From: Pseudomonadota bacterium
GTDB lineage: Bacteria > Pseudomonadota > Gammaproteobacteria > Burkholderiales > Rhodocyclaceae
Length of the DNA: 64,000 nucleotides
Direction: 5' to 3'
NCBI GenBank assembly: GCA_018262195.1
Contig: JAGTRS010000001.1
Span: forward strand, 62,001 to 126,000
The notes beneath the pieces are model-generated. The model ran no database searches. It had not been told where the DNA came from and worked only from the letters and a program-made list of their open reading frames with translations. Made by a program: the position numbers and the translations under genes. This document shows, one piece after another, positions 42,401 to 50,269 of the stretch (position 1 is the first letter of the stretch; each line of letters opens with the position of its first letter).

Positions 42401-45244
42401 CAACTGGCGCTCGACCTCGCTCGACGGATTCCATTCGAGCAGACGACGATGTGAAACCAGCAGGCGCCAGGAGGTGCGGGCGATGGCGTCAAGGCTGAAC
42501 CAGGCCTCGTAAGGCAGACAGGCCACCTCAAAGCCAAGCTGCCGGAAGTGGCGCCAGGCCGAGCCGGCCACGGCGGCCAGATGCTGGCGGAACAGGATTT
42601 CGTCAGGCTTGCGACAGGCGTCGAGCAAGGCGACAAAAATCGGCGGCACGATCAGGATGCCGAGGATCGATAGCGTCCACCACGCCACCGGCGCGAGCAC
42701 CGTCCAGCCAAGCACCAGAAGCACGCTCAGCGCAGCTGGCACAAGGCTGCGCCGCAGGTTGTCGATCAGCTTCCACTGCGAGAGCCGCGACAGCGGATTG
42801 CGATGCCGGCACATGCCCTCGCCCGGCACGCGCCGGAACAGCCAGCCGGCCAGTTGCCAGTCACCGCGCAGCCAGCGATGGCGACGTATGACATCTGCCC
42901 GGTAACTGGCCGGACAGTCTTCGTAGAGCTGCACGTCACTGAGCAGGCCCGCCCGGGCGTAGCAGCCTTCGAGCAGGTCATGGCTGAGAATGCGGTTTTC
43001 CGGGAAGCATCCCCCGAGCGCACGCTCAAAGGCTTCGATGTCGTAGATGCCCTTGCCGATGAACGAGCCTTCGCCGAAGACATCCTGGTAGACATCCGAC
43101 ACGGCACGGGTATAGGGATCGATCCCGGGTTCGCCGCCATACAGTCTGGCGAGTCGCGAACGGTTGGTACCCGGCAGGCTGACTGCAACACGCGGTTGCA
43201 GAATGCCGTAGCCGCTGATCACCCGCTGCAGCGTTTCGTCAAAGCAGGGACGATTGAGCGGATGGGCCATCGTGCCGACAAACTGCAGCGCTGCATCGCG
43301 TGGCAACTGGGTGTCGGTATCCAGCGTGATGACATAGCGGGTGCCAAGCAGCGCGGCGGTATCGCCGGCAATCAGCGAGAAGCTGTCGCGTGTGCCGTTG
43401 AGGAGCAGCGCATTCAGATCAGCCAGTTTGCCGCGTTTGCGTTCGTAGCCCATCCAGACTTGTTCTTCCGGATTCCAGCGGCGCGGCCGGTGGAACAGGA
43501 AGAAGATGTCGGCGGCGTCAGATTCGTCCTGGGTGCGATATTTCGCATTCAAGGCGGCGATTCGTTCGCCAGCCAGCTGCGTCAGGGCAGCGTCTTCGGG
43601 CAGTGTTTCCTGCCCGGCATCGAGGAAATCGCTGAGCAGCGCAAAGTGCAGGCTGGGATCGCGGTTGGCCAGGAACCTGACCTCCAGAGCCTCGATCAGA
43701 CTCTCGACACCACCCGCACTGGTCAGCATGGTCGGCACGACGACCAGCGTTCGCGAGGCGGACGGGATGCCTTCGGAAAAATCCATTTTCGGCAGGGGCT
43801 GCGGCGACACCAGCAGACTGGCCAGCCAGTTCACCAGGGATACCGCCAGTTGGCTGGTTGCCAGCAAGGCGACCAGGCCCAGCAATATCATGGCCCACAG
43901 CGGCAAACCGGCCGGAAGGGCGCGGATGACAAGGCTGCCGGCCAGCAAGCCGGCGATTAGCTTGACACCGCCCAGGTAGAGCGTCAGCGGCATGCGGCTT
44001 GCCGCTCGGCGCACGCTTTCGGGGAAGGTATGGCGGACTTCGACCGCGCTTTCGAGCCGTGGCAAACCCGGACCCACCAGATAGAAACCGACGTGGCCAG
44101 CCGCCCCGCCCTCTTCCGCACCGGCACGGGCCAGTTCGACCACCCGCGCGGCCAATGCGCCTTCGCTGAGGTCGGTCTTGCGGGCTATCGATTCGGTGGC
44201 ATGGCGATAGCGGTCGCGGGTAGCGAAATCCATTTCGCCATAGATGCCGCCGGGATCGCCGAGCAAGGTTTGTTCGACAATGCTCTGGGTCTCGACGAAG
44301 GTCTGCCAGTCCATGGCCCCGATGATGCGCAGACTGCCGATGCTGTTGCTGATCGACACCTGATCGGCCGCCTGCAGCTGGTTCTCGGCCTGTACCATCT
44401 GGGCGATGGTCAGGCCGGATTCAGCCAGATGCTGTTCCATCCAGGTCAGCGGCAGTGCCAGTGCCGGGCCTCGACCTTGCAGGCGGCGAGCCAGTTCGGC
44501 GACAAAAGCGCTGACCATAGGCGGCTGCGAGCGCGCCATGTCGGCGATGGTCAGGATCAGATTCTTCGGGTCATGCTCGGCGGCCTCGATCATCCGGTCC
44601 GCCCAGAGTTCGGCCAGGTTGCGCTCGTCCCAGCCGGCGGCGATACGGACCCCGACCCGGCGCAGGTTTTCGATCACGGCCAGACGCAGCATGATCGGAA
44701 TGGCCCACAGCTCGCCCAGTCGCAGATCCGTGACCGTTTGATAGGCAGCCACGAAGCGACTCAGCGTTTCCGGATCGACCCGGCCATCGCCATGCGCCAC
44801 GGTTTCCAGCGCAATGTCGTACACGCGCGGATGACCGGCCGATGGACCGTTGGCCAGGCGCGGCAACTCGCGGCTGTAACCCTTGGGCAGGTGCCGCTTG
44901 GCGGTACGAATCTGCTCCTCGATCAGATAAAAGTTATCGAGCAGCCACTCCCCGGCCGGTGTAATCCGGCGCTGTTCGGCAGCAACCGAGGTCAGTTGGC
45001 GGCAAACATCGACCAGGGTATTTTCGTTGGCAGCCAGGCGGCCGAGCAGGCGGTCAGCGACCGGGCCAGCGGCCAGGCGGTGCGCTGCGGCCAGCGCCTT
45101 GCCATGCTGCGCCATCTGATCGGTGCTGTACAAGGCAGCCCGCAACGGTGCCTCTTCAGCGGGCTGAGCAGCTGACCATTCTGCCTCGCCGAGGCCTTTG
45201 ACCAGGCGACGAAAAAGTTCCGGGAACGACTTGCCTGATTTCAA
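36464..45244 (-). CDS. ndvB: Cyclic beta-1,2-glucan synthase-like giant protein (NdvB/ChvB family; ORF track start 45280)
   Basis: ~2930 aa; GT84-like region (TLDTDTQLPRDAA, RHRWLRGDWQ), glucoamylase-like domain, GH94 C-terminal (GSGDWNDGMSRVG). Confidence 0.88.
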   Translation of the reverse strand: MKSGKSFPELFRRLVKGLGEAEWSAAQPAEEAPLRAALYSTDQMAQHGKALAAAHRLAAGPVADRLLGRLAANENTLVDVCRQLTSVAAEQRRITPAGEWLLDNFYLIEEQIRTAKRHLPKGYSRELPRLANGPSAGHPRVYDIALETVAHGDGRVDPETLSRFVAAYQTVTDLRLGELWAIPIMLRLAVIENLRRVGVRIAAGWDERNLAELWADRMIEAAEHDPKNLILTIADMARSQPPMVSAFVAELARRLQGRGPALALPLTWMEQHLAESGLTIAQMVQAENQLQAADQVSISNSIGSLRIIGAMDWQTFVETQSIVEQTLLGDPGGIYGEMDFATRDRYRHATESIARKTDLSEGALAARVVELARAGAEEGGAAGHVGFYLVGPGLPRLESAVEVRHTFPESVRRAASRMPLTLYLGGVKLIAGLLAGSLVIRALPAGLPLWAMILLGLVALLATSQLAVSLVNWLASLLVSPQPLPKMDFSEGIPSASRTLVVVPTMLTSAGGVESLIEALEVRFLANRDPSLHFALLSDFLDAGQETLPEDAALTQLAGERIAALNAKYRTQDESDAADIFFLFHRPRRWNPEEQVWMGYERKRGKLADLNALLLNGTRDSFSLIAGDTAALLGTRYVITLDTDTQLPRDAALQFVGTMAHPLNRPCFDETLQRVISGYGILQPRVAVSLPGTNRSRLARLYGGEPGIDPYTRAVSDVYQDVFGEGSFIGKGIYDIEAFERALGGCFPENRILSHDLLEGCYARAGLLSDVQLYEDCPASYRADVIRRHRWLRGDWQLAGWLFRRVPGEGMCRHRNPLSRLSQWKLIDNLRRSLVPAALSVLLVLGWTVLAPVAWWTLSILGILIVPPIFVALLDACRKPDEILFRQHLAAVAGSAWRHFRQLGFEVACLPYEAWFSLDAIARTSWRLLVSHRRLLEWNPSSEVERQLAGRRRSELVACLRSMWIGPLLAIVLGSWLVFAGPVEMFIAAPVLLLWLSSPFIAWWLSRPLAAHKAHLTEEQGFFLRRIARRTWAFFEHFAGPDDHWLAPDNYQEYRVAAIAHRTSPTNMGMALLANLSAWDFGYIPTGKLLERTANTLRTMAGLERYRGHFYNWYDTQTLQPLPLLYISTVDSGNLAGHLLTLRGGLLGLADVTILQPCLLAGLNDTLGLLAESADEAVAGTLAAFRKALNAAMLNPPQTISAMARQLQLLGKCADELATDVAASLSVLDETPIENEAAEWVQALVRQLAESQSELEQLAPWLSLPPAPAGLELFARIANEAALPTLRGLARLSAERCPDIETHLAMDLSPEQRHWLLELSRQITLAGKVATRRIALIDAIAEQSGDLAQMDYSFLFDKARHLLTIGYNVTERRVDTSYYDLLASEARLCNFVAIAQGQLPQESWFSLGRLLTGTGGEPALLSWSGSMFEYLMPMLVMPNYENTLLDQTCKAAVARQIEYGKQRGVPWGVSESGYNTVDLHLNYQYRAFGVPGLGLKRGLAEDLVIAPYASALALMVAPEAACLNLQRMADEGFVGKYGFFEAIDYTPARQRRGQSHVVVRSFMAHHQGMSLLALDYLLLNQPMQKRFVADRLFQAILLLLQERIPKVTTLFSHTAELADARSALSVEETPIRVFNTPDTPVPEVQLLSNGRYHVMVTNAGGGYSRWNDLAVTRWREDGTRDNRGSFCYIRELASGTVWSTAYQPTLKRPDHYEAIFSEGRAEFRRRDSLDGGEGEFETYTDIVVSPEDDIELRRTRITNRTRQRREIEVTSYAEVVIAPAAADELHPAFSNLFVQSEILHGRNAVLCTRRPRSLDEQAPWMLHLMAVHDAVSVAVSAETDRSRFIGRTRSTASPLAMDEAGRLSGSDGSVLDPIVAVRHRIVLEPEQSVTIDLVTGIVETRAMALGLVEKYQDRHLADRVFELTWTHSQVVLRQLNATEADAQLYAHLAGSVIHANPSLRADASVLIRNQRGQSGLWGYAISGDLPIVLLQIGDAANIDLVRQLVQAHAYWRLKGLVVDLVIWNEDHAGYRQRLQDQIMGLIASGIEASVIDRPGGIFVRLAEQISSEDRILLQSVARAVITDCRGSLAEQLDQRAPVESRVPRLVPSRRYRPEAPPAATVSGLDLLFHNGLGGFAADGREYVITLAASHSTPAPWANVLANPHFGTVISESGSAYSWCDNAHEFRLTPWHDDPVSDAAGEAIYLRDEETGHVWSPTPLPVRGAMPYTIRHGFGVSTFETSAGGIHSELKVYVAIDAPVKFSVLKLTNNSGRPRQISATGYVEWVLGDLRAKTAMHVSTEVAAGSGALLARNPYSPEFSARVAFFDVDETSRTLTGDRNEFIGRNGSPDEPAALKRARLSGKVGAGLDPCGAIQLVCDLADGEEREVTFRLGVGHGSDEASQLIQRFRGPLAARMALEAVAAYWTHSLGAVQVETPDPALDLLANGWLVYQTLACRVWARSGYYQSGGAFGFRDQLQDMMALVHTEPALVRAHLLLCASRQFAEGDVQHWWHPPSGRGVRTRCSDDYLWLPLAVSRYVQSTGDTGVLDETVCFLEGRPVNPEDDSYYDLPVRSGEIGSLYEHSIRAIRHGLRFGVHGLPLIGSGDWNDGMSRVGILGRGESVWLGFFLYDVLRQFSAVAENHGDPAFAEFCRGEAARLHQSIDQQGWDGAWYRRAYFDDGTPLGSSTSPECRIDSISQSWSVLSGVADASRGRQAMQAVDEHLVRRQAGLIQLLDPPFDKAKLDPGYIRGYVPGVRENGGQYTHGAIWAAMAFAALGDRERAWELTTMINPISHTSSVAAVATYKAEPYVMAADVYALAPHTGRAGWSWYSGSAGWMYRLMLESLLGLRLAGDKLYLSPCLPAGWPGFKIRYRYRATVYHIAVTLGTNTRCSVMVDGMEQADCVIQLVNDLVAHQVVIVASSVPAS

Positions 45245-45266
45245 ATTGAATCGCCTTTCGAGATGC

Positions 45267-45303
45267 AAAAAAAATCTCACGATGCTTGGCGCACCGTGAG
45301 ATT
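45267..45303 (-). terminator. Intrinsic terminator of BON gene, overlapping ORF-track start of ndvB-like gene
   Basis: AATCTCACG...CGTGAGATT 9-bp stem with 8-nt T run on minus strand. Confidence 0.8.
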
Positions 45304-45370
45304 GACTGCCTCAATCCGACGACCCGGTGCCAGACCAAATTCCTGCACCGTGCCGCGAGTTGATCATCAA

Positions 45371-45685
45371 TTACTTGATACGCATGTCATTCTTGACAGA
45401 GCTCACACCCTTGACTGCACGGGCCAGATCGACAGCCTTGCTGGCCGCAGCCTGCGAACTGACGAAGCCGCTCAGTTGAACAACACCCTTGTAGGTTTCG
45501 ACATTGATTTCGGCGGATTTCAGGGTGGATTCGCCAAGAATGGCGGCCTTGACCTTGCTGGTGATCACTGCGTCATCGACGTATTCGCCTGTGCTTTCCG
45601 ACTTGGAAGTAGATGTGCAACCAACGGCAGTGAGCAGCGTCAGTGACAGAAACAAGGCGGACAGATATTTGTTGAACTGATTCAT
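45371..45685 (-). CDS. BON domain-containing lipoprotein
   Basis: Signal and lipobox-like AVGCTS; VKAAILGESTLKSAEINVETYKGVVQLSGFVSSQAAASKAVDLARAVKGVSSVKNDM. Confidence 0.88.
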   Translation of the reverse strand: MNQFNKYLSALFLSLTLLTAVGCTSTSKSESTGEYVDDAVITSKVKAAILGESTLKSAEINVETYKGVVQLSGFVSSQAAASKAVDLARAVKGVSSVKNDMRIK

Positions 45686-45793
45686 GGGACTCTCCTGATG
45701 GGGGAAATTCGGAACTTCCTGATTCCGGCACCGTTTCCCTTTGGAACCCCGATGCCTCAGAGTCAGAGACTAGTCAGGCAGGCCCAATGCGTC

Positions 45794-45809
45794 GGTGCGT
45801 TGGCACACA
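45794..45809. promoter_or_regulatory. Crp/Fnr-like palindrome, site D (GGTGCGTTGGCACACA)
   Basis: One mismatch to TGTNNGNNNNCNNACA; minus-strand -10-like TAGTCT at 45772-45767, offset 37. Confidence 0.55.
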
Positions 45810-45821
45810 TAACCCACGCTA

Positions 45822-48308
45822 TCAGATCGGTTCGGCAGAAATGCCGTGATCATCGAGCAGGAGAAGGGCGAATTCATCCGCCGGTAAAGGACGGCCGAAC
45901 AGAAAGCCCTGGCCTTCATCGCAATGCAGCGTGCGCAGGAAGGCCAGTTGCTCCTCGGTTTCCACGCCCTCGGCGACGACGCGCTGCTTGAGGTTTTTGC
46001 CCATGCCGATCATGGCGCCGACGATATTGGCATCGTCCGGATCAATAGCGATGTCATGAACAAAGGACTGATCGATCTTCAGCGTGTTGATCGGAAACCG
46101 CTTCAGATAGCTGAGACTTGAATAGCCGGTACCAAAGTCGTCGATGGCCAGTTGCATACCCATCGCCTTCAGCGCTTCCAGGACAGTTGCCGACGATTCC
46201 GCATCGTGCATCAGGATGCTTTCGGTCAGTTCCAGTTCAAGGAAACTGGGGAGCATCCCGGTCTCCATCAGGATCAGCGCCACCCCCTCGAGAAAGTCCT
46301 TGTGGCGAAACTCGACGGCGGAAATATTGACCGAAACGGGCACGGCCAGCAGTCCGGAATCCTGCCAGGCGCGCACTTGCCGGCAGGCCTCGCGCAGTAC
46401 CCAACTGCCGATAGGCACGATCAAACCCGATTCTTCGGCAATCGGCACGAACTGCTTGGGATAGACCAGACCATGTTCCGGATCCTGCCAGCGGATCAAG
46501 GCTTCGCTGCCGATCATCAGTCCGGAAGCAAGATCGATCTTGGGCTGGTAATAAAGCTGGAACTCGCCCTGCTTCAGGGCACGGCGCAGGTTGCCCTCGA
46601 TAAACAGGCGCCGGACGGCGCGGGTATTCATCTCGGTGGTGAAAAACTGGTAATTGTTCCGGCCGTTGGCCTTGGCGTGATACATCGCGGTGTCTGCATT
46701 CTTCATCACGGCATCGGCATCCATCCCGTCATCCGGATAAATACTGATCCCGATGCTCAATGAGACATGGAGTTCATGTCCGGCGATCAGACAAGGCTCA
46801 GCGAAGGCAGCAAGCAGTTTTTCGGCAATCGGGGCGGCATCGCGGGCCTGTTCGATCTCGGCGAGCAGGATCACGAACTCATCCCCACCCTGCCGGCAGA
46901 CCGTGTCGGTATCGCGGATGCAAAGCATCAGTCGCTCGGCAACGACTTGCAGCAACTGGTCGCCCACGGCGTGGCCCAGCGAGTCGTTGATGTGCTTGAA
47001 ATAATCGAGGTCGAGGAACATCAGCCCGACCCGTTTGCTGTGCCGTCGGGCCTGGCCAATGGCACGAGACAAGCGCTCGGTCAGCAAGGCCCGATTGGGC
47101 AAGCCAGTCAGGAAATCGTGCTGGGCCAGATGGGCCATCTTCAACGCCATCGCCCGCGACTCGCTGACATCGTGAAAAACAATGACGGCACCGGCCACCT
47201 GGCCATCCCGGTTATGAATCGGTGCCGCCGAGTCCTCGATCGCCGATTCGAGGCCGTCACGGCGCAGCAGGATGCTGTCTGCCGCCAGCCCGACCGTACG
47301 ATTCTCCCGGATGGCCCGCTGGGCGGGATTCGGGGCAGCCTCGCGGGTGGTGCCATCGACGATCCGGAACACCTCGGAAAGCGGCCGCCCGATCGCTTTT
47401 TCCCGGGACCACCCGGTCATCTTTTCGGCGACCAGATTCAGGTAGGTGACATTGCCCGGCAGATTGGTCGTCAGCACGGCATCGCCGATGGAATTGAGCG
47501 TCACCTGGGCGCGCTCCTTTTCCTCGAACAAGGCATCTTCCGCCGCCTTGCGTTCGCTGATGTCTTCCACCGTCTGAACATGGCCGCGCGAATGCCGGCC
47601 ATCAAACATGGCCGCTGCGTTCAGACGGGCCCAGACGATGCTGCCATCGGTACGCAGAAAACGGGCCTCGGACTTGAATGTAGCTTCACCGAGCGCCGCT
47701 GCCCGCCATTCGATCAGGACGCGCTGGCGATCATCGGGATGAATCGCCATGCTCCATTTCGTGCCCAGCGTCTGTTCCAGATTCAACCCGGAAATCTTGT
47801 GATAGGCCTCGTTGGTATAGACACATTCACCATGCACATCCGAAACGAAGATACCGAGCGGCGAGGCATCGCTCATGGCGCGAAAACGGGCTTCGCTGAG
47901 CGTCAGGGCCAGACGTGTGGCCTTGCGTTCGATCAGATAATTCAGGGTGCGTGGCAACCAGTGGGCATCGACCAGACCCTTGACGAGGTAATCGTCGGCT
48001 CCGTTCTGGACCGCGTGGCGCGCCATCTCCTCATCGTCAGCCGAACTGAGGATAAGGATCAGGGCATTGGCTGCTGCCTGCGAGACCTGATCGAAAACAG
48101 CAAGACCCTGGCCATCCGGCAAACGGAGGTCAAGCAGGACGATATCGAAGTTCGCCATGCCCAAACCTGCCAAGGCATCGGACAGGCAGGCTGCCCGCTC
48201 GATCCGGTACGGCGCCCCACTGTCGTCGGCCAGCGCGGCTTCGATCAGTCGGGCTTCGTCCGGATTATCCTCAACCAGAAGTACACGAAGTGCAGCATCA
48301 GTCATCAC
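45822..48308 (-). CDS. REC-PAS-GGDEF-EAL signalling protein
   Basis: N-terminal receiver, PAS domains, intact GGDEF (RQGGDEFVILLAE) and EAL (SEALIRWQD) motifs. Confidence 0.93.
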   Translation of the reverse strand: MMTDAALRVLLVEDNPDEARLIEAALADDSGAPYRIERAACLSDALAGLGMANFDIVLLDLRLPDGQGLAVFDQVSQAAANALILILSSADDEEMARHAVQNGADDYLVKGLVDAHWLPRTLNYLIERKATRLALTLSEARFRAMSDASPLGIFVSDVHGECVYTNEAYHKISGLNLEQTLGTKWSMAIHPDDRQRVLIEWRAAALGEATFKSEARFLRTDGSIVWARLNAAAMFDGRHSRGHVQTVEDISERKAAEDALFEEKERAQVTLNSIGDAVLTTNLPGNVTYLNLVAEKMTGWSREKAIGRPLSEVFRIVDGTTREAAPNPAQRAIRENRTVGLAADSILLRRDGLESAIEDSAAPIHNRDGQVAGAVIVFHDVSESRAMALKMAHLAQHDFLTGLPNRALLTERLSRAIGQARRHSKRVGLMFLDLDYFKHINDSLGHAVGDQLLQVVAERLMLCIRDTDTVCRQGGDEFVILLAEIEQARDAAPIAEKLLAAFAEPCLIAGHELHVSLSIGISIYPDDGMDADAVMKNADTAMYHAKANGRNNYQFFTTEMNTRAVRRLFIEGNLRRALKQGEFQLYYQPKIDLASGLMIGSEALIRWQDPEHGLVYPKQFVPIAEESGLIVPIGSWVLREACRQVRAWQDSGLLAVPVSVNISAVEFRHKDFLEGVALILMETGMLPSFLELELTESILMHDAESSATVLEALKAMGMQLAIDDFGTGYSSLSYLKRFPINTLKIDQSFVHDIAIDPDDANIVGAMIGMGKNLKQRVVAEGVETEEQLAFLRTLHCDEGQGFLFGRPLPADEFALLLLDDHGISAEPI

Positions 48309-48343
48309 CTGCCCTCCTCTCGTGATTCAAAACCGGACGCCAG

Positions 48344-48631
48344 TCACTGATGAGCCACCGGTTGGTCGGTTAAAAGATACTCTTTCAGCTGCCCGGAAAA
48401 TCGCGCGTCCTGCCGCCTGATCCACTCCAGGAGCATGGCGGCGTGCTCCTTCTCCTCATCGCGGTTGTGTTCGATGATCGCCTTCAATTCGGCGTCCTCG
48501 CAGGCGGCGGCGCGCTGGTTGTACCAGTCGACCGCCTCCAGTTCCTCCATCAGGGAAACGAGGGCCCGGTGCATGTCGCGGGTTTCGGCGGGTAGTTCGT
48601 CTACGGGTTCGTGATAACCGACACTGGACAT
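48344..48631 (-). CDS. EncFtn-type (encapsulin-associated) ferritin-like protein lacking C-terminal extension
   Basis: HRALVSLMEELEAVDWYNQRAAACEDAELKAIIEHNRDEEKEHAAMLLEWIRRQDARFSGQLKEYLLT; EncFtn signature. Confidence 0.88.
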   Translation of the reverse strand: MSSVGYHEPVDELPAETRDMHRALVSLMEELEAVDWYNQRAAACEDAELKAIIEHNRDEEKEHAAMLLEWIRRQDARFSGQLKEYLLTDQPVAHQ

Positions 48632-48669
48632 TCGTGGCTCCTCAGAGAGTTATGGCTGTGCGGAGCCAA

Positions 48670-48948
48670 TCAGCGGCGACTGATCAGGGCACCGATGAAG
48701 GCACCGGCTGCAGCAGCAATCCCGATGATCTTCCAGGGGTTGGCCCGAACGTATTCATGGGTGGCAGTGGCGGCGCCGCAGGCTTTTTCCGACATCGCAT
48801 GGCGCGTGGCGGAAAACTCTTCGGCCACCGTATGACCGGCGTCCTTGAGCAGATGGTCGGCCTTGCCGACTATCCCCTTCAAGTCCCTGACCAGGCTGTC
48901 CTTCGAGCTTTCGGTCGATCCCGGGGTGGTAGTGATATCTGTGCTCAT
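48670..48948 (-). CDS. DUF883 (ElaB/YqjD-like) membrane-anchored protein
   Basis: DLKGIVGKADHLLKDAGHTVAEEFSATRHAMSEK...HEYVRANPWKIIGIAAAAGAFIGALISRR. Confidence 0.88.
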   Translation of the reverse strand: MSTDITTTPGSTESSKDSLVRDLKGIVGKADHLLKDAGHTVAEEFSATRHAMSEKACGAATATHEYVRANPWKIIGIAAAAGAFIGALISRR

Positions 48949-49055
48949 GATTTCTCCTGATGTCTGTAATGCGTAGGGGGAGAGGTGGGGCTATCCGACG
49001 GGATGGCCGATCCATTCCTCTGGCATTCATCTTCAGCGATGCCGGATGCCGGGTC

Positions 49056-49071
49056 TGTGCGCTGGCGAACA
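49056..49071. promoter_or_regulatory. Crp/Fnr-like palindrome, site A (TGTGCGCTGGCGAACA)
   Basis: Exact motif; plus-strand -10-like TAGCAT at 49092-49097, offset 36. Confidence 0.6.
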
Positions 49072-49148
49072 GACCCCCTTAACAGTCCACGTAGCATGAG
49101 AAGCACGGCATTGAACATTGATGCCCTGCCACGCTGAGGAGAAATGAA

Positions 49149-49307
49149 ATGTCACTGGGAACCATTCTGCTGATCATTCTGGTCCTGTTATTGATCGGCG
49201 CCATTCCAAGCTGGCCGCATAGCCGGGGCTGGGGCTACGGCCCGAGCGGCGGCATTGGCCTGCTGTTGGTGATCCTGCTTGTTCTTGTTCTGCTGGGCAG
49301 GATTTAG
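49149..49307 (+). CDS. DUF3309 family small membrane protein
   Basis: MSLGTILLIILVLLLIGAIPSWPHSRGWGYGPSGGIGLLLVILLVLVLLGRI* (52 aa, not in ORF track). Confidence 0.9.
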   Translation: MSLGTILLIILVLLLIGAIPSWPHSRGWGYGPSGGIGLLLVILLVLVLLGRI

Positions 49308-49337
49308 ACACCCAAAACCATACCGGAGATTCAAATC

Positions 49338-49757
49338 ATGATGAAAAACAAAACCACGCTGATCGCTGCATCACTTCTTCTTGCCCTCGGCCTGAGCGCC
49401 TGCGACAAGCCCGGGCCGGCCGAACAGGCGGGCAAGAAAATGGATCAGGTCGCCAGCGATACCGGCAAGAAGGTCGGCGAGACCGTCGACAAGGCAGAAA
49501 AGAAGATGACCGAACAGGGCGAGAAGACCGCCCAGGCCTTCGATGACACCGAAATCACCGCCAAGGTCAAAGCCGAACTCTTGGGCGAGCCTGGCCTGAA
49601 ATCGATGCAAATCAGTGTCGATACCGTCAAGGGAGTCGTCACGCTGACCGGTACGGTTGATTCGAAAGCCAACAGCGACAAGGCCAAAGCCAGAACGATG
49701 GCGATTAGCGGCGTCAAGGACGTGACAAATCAGCTCGTCGTCACAGCCAGCAAATAA
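49338..49757 (+). CDS. BON domain-containing lipoprotein
   Basis: LALGLSACDKPGPAEQ lipobox; VKAELLGEPGLKSMQISVDTVKGVVTLTGTVDSKANSDKAKARTMAISGVKDVTNQL. Confidence 0.9.
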   Translation: MMKNKTTLIAASLLLALGLSACDKPGPAEQAGKKMDQVASDTGKKVGETVDKAEKKMTEQGEKTAQAFDDTEITAKVKAELLGEPGLKSMQISVDTVKGVVTLTGTVDSKANSDKAKARTMAISGVKDVTNQLVVTASK

Positions 49758-49791
49758 GTAGGAACCACCACCCGCACCGAAGGAGCAAGTC

Positions 49792-50082
49792 ATGGAACTG
49801 CATAAGGAATATAAGGAAAAAATGAGCGCACAACTCAAGGAGTGGAGCGCTCAGGTCAATCTGCTTGAAGCCAAGATGGACAGTTTTACCGCCGACATGA
49901 AAATCATGCGCGCTGAGGAAATTCAGGCCCTGCGCGCCAAGCAGCACGCCGCCGCCGACAAGATGAAAGAACTCGGCAAGGCCAGTGGCGAAGCCTGGGA
50001 TCAAGTCAGGATAACCGCCGACAAGATGTGGGACGACCTGAAGACCGGACTGACCGACGCCCAGTCGAAATTCAGGCAGTAA
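49792..50082 (+). CDS. Coiled-coil stress-type hypothetical protein
   Basis: MELHKEYKEKMSAQLKEWSAQVNLLEAKMDSF... helical, 96 aa. Confidence 0.75.
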   Translation: MELHKEYKEKMSAQLKEWSAQVNLLEAKMDSFTADMKIMRAEEIQALRAKQHAAADKMKELGKASGEAWDQVRITADKMWDDLKTGLTDAQSKFRQ

Positions 50083-50087
50083 TCAGA

Positions 50088-50113
50088 ATGGCGCCTGAGG
50101 GCGCCATTTTTTT
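50088..50113 (+). terminator. Intrinsic terminator
   Basis: ATGGCGCC-TGAG-GGCGCCAT followed by T run. Confidence 0.88.
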
Positions 50114-50156
50114 CATCCAAAAACAGGATGCTTGGTAAATCGAGTCTGCCCCTCTG

Positions 50157-50172
50157 TGTGGGCTAACCCACA
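50157..50172. promoter_or_regulatory. Crp/Fnr-like palindrome, site C (TGTGGGCTAACCCACA)
   Basis: Exact motif; plus-strand GATAAT at 50191-50196 (offset 34). Confidence 0.55.
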
Positions 50173-50269
50173 GACTTTCCCCGCCCCTCGGATAATCATT
50201 CTGATGAATGGGCAACCGGCCGGCAATTGACCGACTCACCGTTGCCACCTCTTGAAATGGAGTATGGCA

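Noticed and set aside
36464-45280. Long plus-strand ORFs (e.g. 39023-41428, 42803-43960, 44030-45175) opposite the glucan synthase gene
   Set aside because: GC-rich antisense shadow ORFs with no family resemblance; the minus-strand giant ORF has clear enzyme motifs.
45280-45295. ATGCTTGGCGCACC near-match to the motif
   Set aside because: It is the loop of the BON terminator hairpin and lacks the TGT arm.
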